Below, piece by piece: positions 60,501 through 64,000 of a stretch of DNA of 64,000 bases (positions are counted from its first letter, which is position 1; every line of letters starts with the position of its first letter). The position numbers were made by a program, and so were the translations under genes. Below the pieces are notes generated by a model. The model worked only from the letters and a program-made list of their open reading frames with translations, made no database searches and was not told the DNA's origin. Source of the stretch: CASFRF01 sp031549345. Lineage in GTDB: Bacteria; Verrucomicrobiota; Lentisphaeria; Victivallales; Victivallaceae. The DNA lies in NCBI GenBank assembly GCA_031549345.1, contig JAVBPY010000008.1, positions 1-64,000 of the forward strand, in the 5' to 3' direction.

Positions 60501-61404
60501 CGCTCCGTCGCATTGGCTTGCCGTGCAGGAAAAAGCCTGGCGTGAGCTCAAGAAGGTGGATTCCTCCATCCTTGTGGATGCGGAGAAGATGGCGAAGGCC
60601 CATGCCGTGAGCCTCGGCGAAGAAGGCCTGGACCTCAGCGAAGGCTGGGAAATCAAGGTCGACGACGACACCGTCTGGCAGCCCGGACGCATGGGTTCCT
60701 GGTCGGCAATCGGCAAGAACGACGCCAAGCGCATTGTGTACCGCAAGACCGTAACCCTCCCGGCGACGTGGACGAAGGATGCCCGCGTTACCCTCGGCAT
60801 GGTCGGGTACTGGCAGCTTGGAATGCAGGGCGACTGCAAGCTTACCATGAACGGGAAGCCTTTCACGGGCCGCGTTCAGGGCAACTTCTCCTTCGATATC
60901 TCCGACGTGGCTAAAGAGGGAAAGATCGCCTTCGAGTTCGACGTAACCGGCCCGAAACCCGGCCCCTTCGTCACCCGCGGCCCTGCCGGAACCTTGTTCC
61001 TGCGCCGCACGCCCGCGCCGACGGCCGTGATTCCCCTGGACGGCGAGTTTGAAGTGTTCACCAAATGGGCCACAAAAGAGGACTTCCGCAAGGTGAAGTT
61101 CCCCTGCGATGTGAAGGCCGTCGGCCTCCGCACCCGCATCGTGATCCCGGAGCAGTATGCGAACCGTCCGATCCGCCTGGTGATCGAACACACGGAACCG
61201 GGCAACCGCCACGCTTCCATCGCCGGCGTGCTCATCAACGGGGAAAAGTATTTCCGTCCGGAAAACTACTACCCGGTCGGCCCCCGGATCGACCACCTGG
61301 TGAACGTCGGCAAGGAAAACGTTCTGGAACTCCTGACCGTGGACCATCTCGCGGGGAATGCGAACATGGCGAAGGTCAAGTCCGCGCGGTTGGAGGTATT
61401 CTGA
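57523..61404 (+). CDS. Giant secreted glycoside-hydrolase-like protein
   Basis: A 1293-residue exported protein with signal peptide (1-23, ending LAGAAEP). Residues about 125-560 look like a GH42/GH2-type TIM barrel: MTRFPEYLKTDKKYSLRDLNTRYGTRYKNYTEVPFPDT has the GH42 LNxxxGTxYxxxxEV pattern, and PQLTGEGGWYRP and ILAWMEPHGEFH are candidate active-site regions. A sugar-binding sandwich appears inserted (about 373-505: KPDFDDSKWFEAL...LKPGKNQFAIHN). About 660-890 resembles the GATase-like trimerisation domain of A4 beta-galactosidases. A second sandwich closes the C-terminus. Catalytic residues and substrate are not certain. Its stop overlaps the next start as TGATG. Confidence 0.75.
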   Translation: MKLRWESTALAGALFASGLLAGAAEPAFKRETGTLRGFGKIAFETRQEQQLSTSVFRCESPEKAKITGSKYLADQLAYGAVKQLETPAGLTGTLLEVRHGGVWLLGLSGKEFRVYQAPNAAVLQAAKLPKLETIPSGSYPNYLDNFDKDGLGLWWMATTKSPEQLAWMKKFPAIVNLHDQRLDNSPAWGVYDLSGVDNSLSQVRTLGKNYRHMLWTAAGDTAWFGNLVTFPAESIDHNVPGFTGRRYFEAGGYGASQASSPLVNSLYIHNMAETMKRRMDDPRILAWMEPHGEFHLTDPVAYPPNCMTRFPEYLKTDKKYSLRDLNTRYGTRYKNYTEVPFPDTAYFGGRRGEFIDMDSTPWRWQTGELGKGEASGFQKPDFDDSKWFEALRTNKHLLVYFDQSTRVSELWGRGTVDVPEKFLADKKPVWCYMMPYTEHAGRPITLWMNGEEAGREKFDPTNYINKNTAVEVTKFLKPGKNQFAIHNKGGRIAYRVFLSKCPPQEFPFADAKLNAFYLDWRDYLIREKYLTFELFMKALRAADPNRPFKVMTPHLFQSDAMDLLADYGGYPQLTGEGGWYRPMHYKGYSSLRGLPGSSEPGGAQKTAASTQMMFAVMFWESQDCHDYVFDLNRELWQHKEALQWWSDHADFLATLGKVDLAAPQVAVLRDVRQTERYQNSGIWNWDMSRGSLPSLGLTPVLVDGPDLMKKLADHLPLLLDCATTVMEPQMVDAVKRYIEKGGTFIAQHHTGQHSDLVRDAWPLAKAFGLKVTPKWVTLENYHRWPLETIRFTAEQDMIPSLKGKSIQGSGVSIDYLDNQRTGGVQISGQKATPIAHWEDGSIAIAEVKYGKGRLILLGSPFYLRMKDVNGQWSNDAIRQKYVAEMLASCGVKRETSVADQSVWFERRESKNGLYDVYFAGAMGVHGKWDLSQRIKTTLDTVRAGQLPAVAADTAGAPDVATVAKDGKLSFGEQEFSPFQIRQFAVVREDAGRRAPSHWLAVQEKAWRELKKVDSSILVDAEKMAKAHAVSLGEEGLDLSEGWEIKVDDDTVWQPGRMGSWSAIGKNDAKRIVYRKTVTLPATWTKDARVTLGMVGYWQLGMQGDCKLTMNGKPFTGRVQGNFSFDISDVAKEGKIAFEFDVTGPKPGPFVTRGPAGTLFLRRTPAPTAVIPLDGEFEVFTKWATKEDFRKVKFPCDVKAVGLRTRIVIPEQYANRPIRLVIEHTEPGNRHASIAGVLINGEKYFRPENYYPVGPRIDHLVNVGKENVLELLTVDHLAGNANMAKVKSARLEVF

Positions 61405-63506
61405 TGCTTTCGCCGAAACCCTGGTCTTTCGAGGGAATGAAGCCACGCCGGGAGCGGATGTTTGAGGACATCCGCCGCGAATTCCGGCGCTATGTGAATG
61501 CCGACGGTGTCTGGCAGTCGCCGCCGGGGGTGAACGCGAACGAAGACCCACGGGTCTTCGTCGAAGTCGCGCTCCCCTATTTTCTGGGCGACGCCTCGGA
61601 CCGGAAGCTGGCGGAAAAACTCCTCCGCCAGCCCTCCGTCCTGAAGCGGATGAACAATTGCGCGTTTTGCAACGAATACCACCTGGCCATGCTCTATTGC
61701 GGGGGCGACGCCATACCCGGCGCGGTACGCCAGGGGCTGCTGGACTCCATGCGCGGGTATCTTGTTGAGCGCTACGCGACCAAGGACCTCCAGCATCACG
61801 GGTACAACGACAACCACGTAACGCTGGCGACCAGTACGCTCGTGCTCGGCGGCCAGCTCCTCGGCGACAAGGCGGCCGTGGAAGCCGGGCGGGACAACCT
61901 CCTGAACTTCCGCGACACATTGTTGCGGCGCGGTTTCATTCACGAAACGAACGACTGCTATCTGGTGCATACGTTGTACACCACTGCGATTGTCGGTCAG
62001 TTCGCCGAGGATGCCCAGATCCGCCAGCTCGCCCGCGACTGCGAAGCGCGCATTTGGTTCGACTACGCCGCGCACTGGCACCCGAATCTGGCCCGGAAAA
62101 TCGGGCCGAGCGCCCGCGATTACACGGGTGGGCGCCTCTTCAATCTCCACTCCGCCGTGGCGTTGTGGGGAGTTTTGGGCGACGAGTTCAAGACGCCTTT
62201 GATGGATACGGACACCATTTTCATGACCGAACCGCCCGCGTGGCAGTTTTTCCAGTGGCAGGACAAAATGGAAGACGCCTCCTGGAAGATCGGCTTTATC
62301 GCCCGGATGCTTGCGCACGGTTACGAAGTGCCGCAAAAAGCCTACGAGCTTTTCTGCAACAAGCGTTCGTACCCGTTCGAGATCGAAGGCACCCACGAAG
62401 TCGGCAACGGCATGGAAAGCTACCGCCCGCTCAACGCGGAGAACCCGGCGTGGTCTTCGCCGCCGCGTCCGGTTCCCGGCGCGATTCCCTTCTCCGGCAG
62501 CGAGATCCACTCCTGCGGCTACTACGAGCGCGATTGGGGAATGGGGACGGCGAGCCACCGTATGATCGGCGGCTGCCCGAACAACAACTTCGAAATCGCC
62601 TACCGCAAAAAAGAAGCGATGAAGACGACCGCCGACCAGGGGATGCTCTTCTGTTCCTTTACGATCAACGATAAAAACGTTGCGCGCGACCGCGAGTTCA
62701 AAATGGTGGACTTCCCCGCCAACCCGAACCAGGAGCGGCAGGTTGCGTGGTTTGATCAGGGGTTCTACGCGGGTTTTCAGCACAAATCGTCTTCGATCAT
62801 GATGTACCGTCCGCGCATCGCGGACAGGATGTGTCTGGAGAAACTCTCGACGACGCTGATTTACCCGCTGGTCTTCGGAAACAGCGTGGACCGCCTGGAG
62901 CTCGGGGATACGGAAATTCGCGACTTCGCCGGGGAATCGGCGGAAGTGGAAGACGTGTTTATCGCCGATGGCCCGGTGTACATCGGGATTCGTTTCCTGA
63001 TGCCGCGTCCGCAAAGCTGTGCGGGGCCGCGCATCCGTGTGCGGAAGGAAGGCTATTACGGTTTGATCGACTGCTACATCTACGACGGCAAATCCGTTTC
63101 GTTGGAGGAGACCGACCTTGCCCGGCTGGGCGGCGGTTTTTTCTGCGAAGTTTCCTCGCGCGATTCGTTCGCGACGCTGGCGGAGTTCAAGGCGTATTTC
63201 CGCTCGATCAAGGTTTTGGACGAGCAGAACTTCATGATGCGCCAGACCCGCGTGAAGCACCCGAAGTACCTCTTCGGCATGCGTTACGACTCGTTGGCGG
63301 ACAGCATCATCTACCGGATGGTGAACAACCGTCAGTTCGTTCCTCCGCAGTTTCGCTGCACCGGCGTGGCGGAGGAGGAGGTTCCGTTCCTCACCGGCGA
63401 CGTCTCCGGATTGGATGGCTTCGAATGGGCGGAGCGCGTGACAAGCCGCACCCCCGCCGAAGCGTGGCCCGAATGCGGGACGATTATCGGCGCCGGAAAA
63501 ATCTGA
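61404..63506 (+). CDS. Cytoplasmic alpha/alpha-toroid-like companion protein
   Basis: A 700-residue protein without a signal peptide, starting at 61404 with GGAGG 8 bases upstream. The N-terminal half is helical with aromatic-rich repeats (FCNEYHLAMLYCGGDAIPGAV; YNDNHVTLATSTLVLGGQLLGDKAAVEAG; ETNDCYLVHTLYTTAIVGQFAED), suggesting an alpha/alpha barrel as in heparinase II/III, GH88 or GH105 enzymes. The second half is beta-rich. It is translationally coupled to the secreted glycosidase-like gene, so it may act on the oligosaccharide released. It resembles the protein at 34003 in layout. No catalytic residues could be assigned. Confidence 0.75.
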   Translation: MLSPKPWSFEGMKPRRERMFEDIRREFRRYVNADGVWQSPPGVNANEDPRVFVEVALPYFLGDASDRKLAEKLLRQPSVLKRMNNCAFCNEYHLAMLYCGGDAIPGAVRQGLLDSMRGYLVERYATKDLQHHGYNDNHVTLATSTLVLGGQLLGDKAAVEAGRDNLLNFRDTLLRRGFIHETNDCYLVHTLYTTAIVGQFAEDAQIRQLARDCEARIWFDYAAHWHPNLARKIGPSARDYTGGRLFNLHSAVALWGVLGDEFKTPLMDTDTIFMTEPPAWQFFQWQDKMEDASWKIGFIARMLAHGYEVPQKAYELFCNKRSYPFEIEGTHEVGNGMESYRPLNAENPAWSSPPRPVPGAIPFSGSEIHSCGYYERDWGMGTASHRMIGGCPNNNFEIAYRKKEAMKTTADQGMLFCSFTINDKNVARDREFKMVDFPANPNQERQVAWFDQGFYAGFQHKSSSIMMYRPRIADRMCLEKLSTTLIYPLVFGNSVDRLELGDTEIRDFAGESAEVEDVFIADGPVYIGIRFLMPRPQSCAGPRIRVRKEGYYGLIDCYIYDGKSVSLEETDLARLGGGFFCEVSSRDSFATLAEFKAYFRSIKVLDEQNFMMRQTRVKHPKYLFGMRYDSLADSIIYRMVNNRQFVPPQFRCTGVAEEEVPFLTGDVSGLDGFEWAERVTSRTPAEAWPECGTIIGAGKI

Positions 63507-63524
63507 TCTTTCCGAAATTCACGA

Positions 63525-63551
63525 AGCCCGGCTTGCCGCCGGGCTTTTTTT
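63525..63551 (+). terminator. Intrinsic terminator
   Basis: AGCCCGGC (63525-63532) pairs perfectly with GCCGGGCT (63538-63545) around a 5-nt loop, followed by a run of T residues. It is 18 bases after the stop at 63506. Confidence 0.92.
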
Positions 63552-63561
63552 GTGCTATACT
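63533..63561 (+). promoter_or_regulatory. Extended -10 promoter of the second pseudopilin
   Basis: TGC-TATACT (63553-63561) is an extended -10. The hexamer 17 bp upstream, TTGCCG (63533-63538), lies in the loop of the terminator. The start codon is 37 bases downstream. Confidence 0.5.
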
Positions 63562-63597
63562 TGCTGTACGGCACATACGGAGGAATTATGGGAAAGA

Positions 63598-64000
63598 AAC
63601 GCTGCTTTACTTTGATTGAGCTCTTGGTGGTGATTGCGATCATCGCCATTCTCGCTTCGATGCTCCTTCCGGCGCTGAACCGCGCGCGGGAGCAAGCCAA
63701 AAGCATCAAATGCCTTGCGAATCTTAAACAGTTCGGTGTGTATTTCGGCGTATACACGGATACCTACAACGGCTGGATTCATGAATCGCGCTACAACCAC
63801 TACACTTTCTCCTCCGCCTCCCGCCCCGCCAACTTCCGCTACTGGCCTGCCTCGTTCACGAAGTTGTACAATCCAAGTCTTCTGAATACCGGCGACGGCT
63901 GGATTACCGCGAAAGGGATGTGGATTTGGCGTTGTCCGTCCAACGAGAAACAGGTCATGCCCTGGAAGGATTCCGGAGGCGAGGTAAACAACAGCTACGC
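63598..64000 (+). CDS. Pseudopilin, C-terminus beyond the window
   Basis: At least 134 residues; the frame is open to the window end. The N-terminus (MGKKRC, then FTLIELLVVIAIIAILASML) is nearly identical to that of the pseudopilin at 42505, followed by LPALNRAREQAKSIKCLANLKQFGVYFGVYTDTYNGWI, the usual conserved helix. The residue before the expected cleavage is Cys rather than Gly. The H-X9-DG motif would lie outside the window. GGAGG precedes the ATG. It has its own promoter and probably opens another surface-protein locus. Confidence 0.92.

Noticed and set aside
57529..61920. Very long open frame (over 1400 codons) on the minus strand opposite the glycosidase-like gene
   Set aside because: It mirrors the GC-rich codon pattern of the plus-strand gene, is very rich in Arg, Gly and Val without any domain, and has no promoter or ribosome-binding site. 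The plus-strand gene has a signal peptide, promoter and conserved segments.
1..64000. CRISPR arrays, tRNA genes, insertion sequences, prophage
   Set aside because: No regularly spaced identical repeats, no cloverleaf-like sequence with the TTCGA-type arm, and no transposase, integrase or phage structural gene was recognised.

Overview
The window looks like a chromosomal segment of a Gram-negative gut-type bacterium of the PVC superphylum, most likely Lentisphaerota (Victivallis-like). The main clue is the pair of pseudopilin genes with the FTLIELLVVIAIIAILASM N-terminus; the complete one also has the H-X9-DG C-terminal signature. One of them sits between a GntR/LacI-type regulator and a large secreted protein. 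An outer membrane is implied by LptF/G, a TolC-like lipoprotein and lipid A Ara4N genes. The core is GC-rich; a short AT-rich patch lies at the left edge. No taxonomic search was possible, so the assignment is inference.

Layout. 1-2676: 3' end of a 5S rRNA with its terminator, then an AT-rich accessory patch with three small membrane-protein genes separated by decayed repeated spacers. 2677-9547 (minus): an envelope operon running from a secreted protein through a TolC-like lipoprotein, LptF/G, AMMECR1, a COG2509 flavoprotein and an SGNH esterase, with a further secreted protein beyond it. 9706-11883 (plus): recD2. 11953-28780 (minus): a 16.8-kb co-directional block with almost no intergenic space. 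In transcription order it holds arnA-arnT-arnD, a three-subunit NuoE/NuoF/NfnB-like flavin/Fe-S complex resembling the Sporomusa-type bifurcating transhydrogenase, DUF1015, a Prc-type protease, a Gfo/Idh oxidoreductase, gcvT, an orphan 5'-3' exonuclease and rfbB-rfbC. 28894-30330: an Old Yellow Enzyme homologue with its own promoter.

30437-38843 (minus): gcvH-gcvPA-gcvPB, an uncharacterised toroid-like protein, ilvH, a dolichol/phytol-kinase-like protein, a phosphate-binding-like periplasmic protein, a small membrane protein and an XPB-like helicase. 38944-41257 (minus): a naturally short alaS followed by a STAS gene. 41411-46813 (plus): a consensus promoter, a GntR/LacI regulator, a pseudopilin and a 1152-residue secreted protein, ending in a clear terminator. 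46838-52558 (plus): promoter, Na/Pi cotransporter with two extra Ig-like repeats, two-subunit class I fumarase, and a PAS sensor that stops where a histidine kinase domain would begin. 52559-53110: a gene-free island packed with GC-rich perfect hairpins. 53178-57338 (minus): pstSCAB-phoU behind a candidate Pho box. 57461-63551 (plus): promoter and operator-like palindrome, a giant secreted glycosidase-like protein and a translationally coupled cytoplasmic companion, then a terminator. The window ends inside a second pseudopilin gene.

Themes. Phosphate acquisition dominates the right-hand part (Na/Pi transporter, Pst system, truncated sensor). Central and redox metabolism is represented by the glycine cleavage system (gcvT detached from gcvHP), fumarase and the bifurcation-like complex. 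Polysaccharide-related secreted proteins linked to pseudopilins and regulators suggest glycan foraging. The most unusual items are the hairpin island beside the kinase-less sensor, the Ig-extended Na/Pi transporter, the Stn-like complex inside an Ara4N/housekeeping block, the short AlaRS, and the AT-rich small-membrane-protein patch after the rRNA operon. I found no tRNA, CRISPR array, insertion sequence or intact phage genes.
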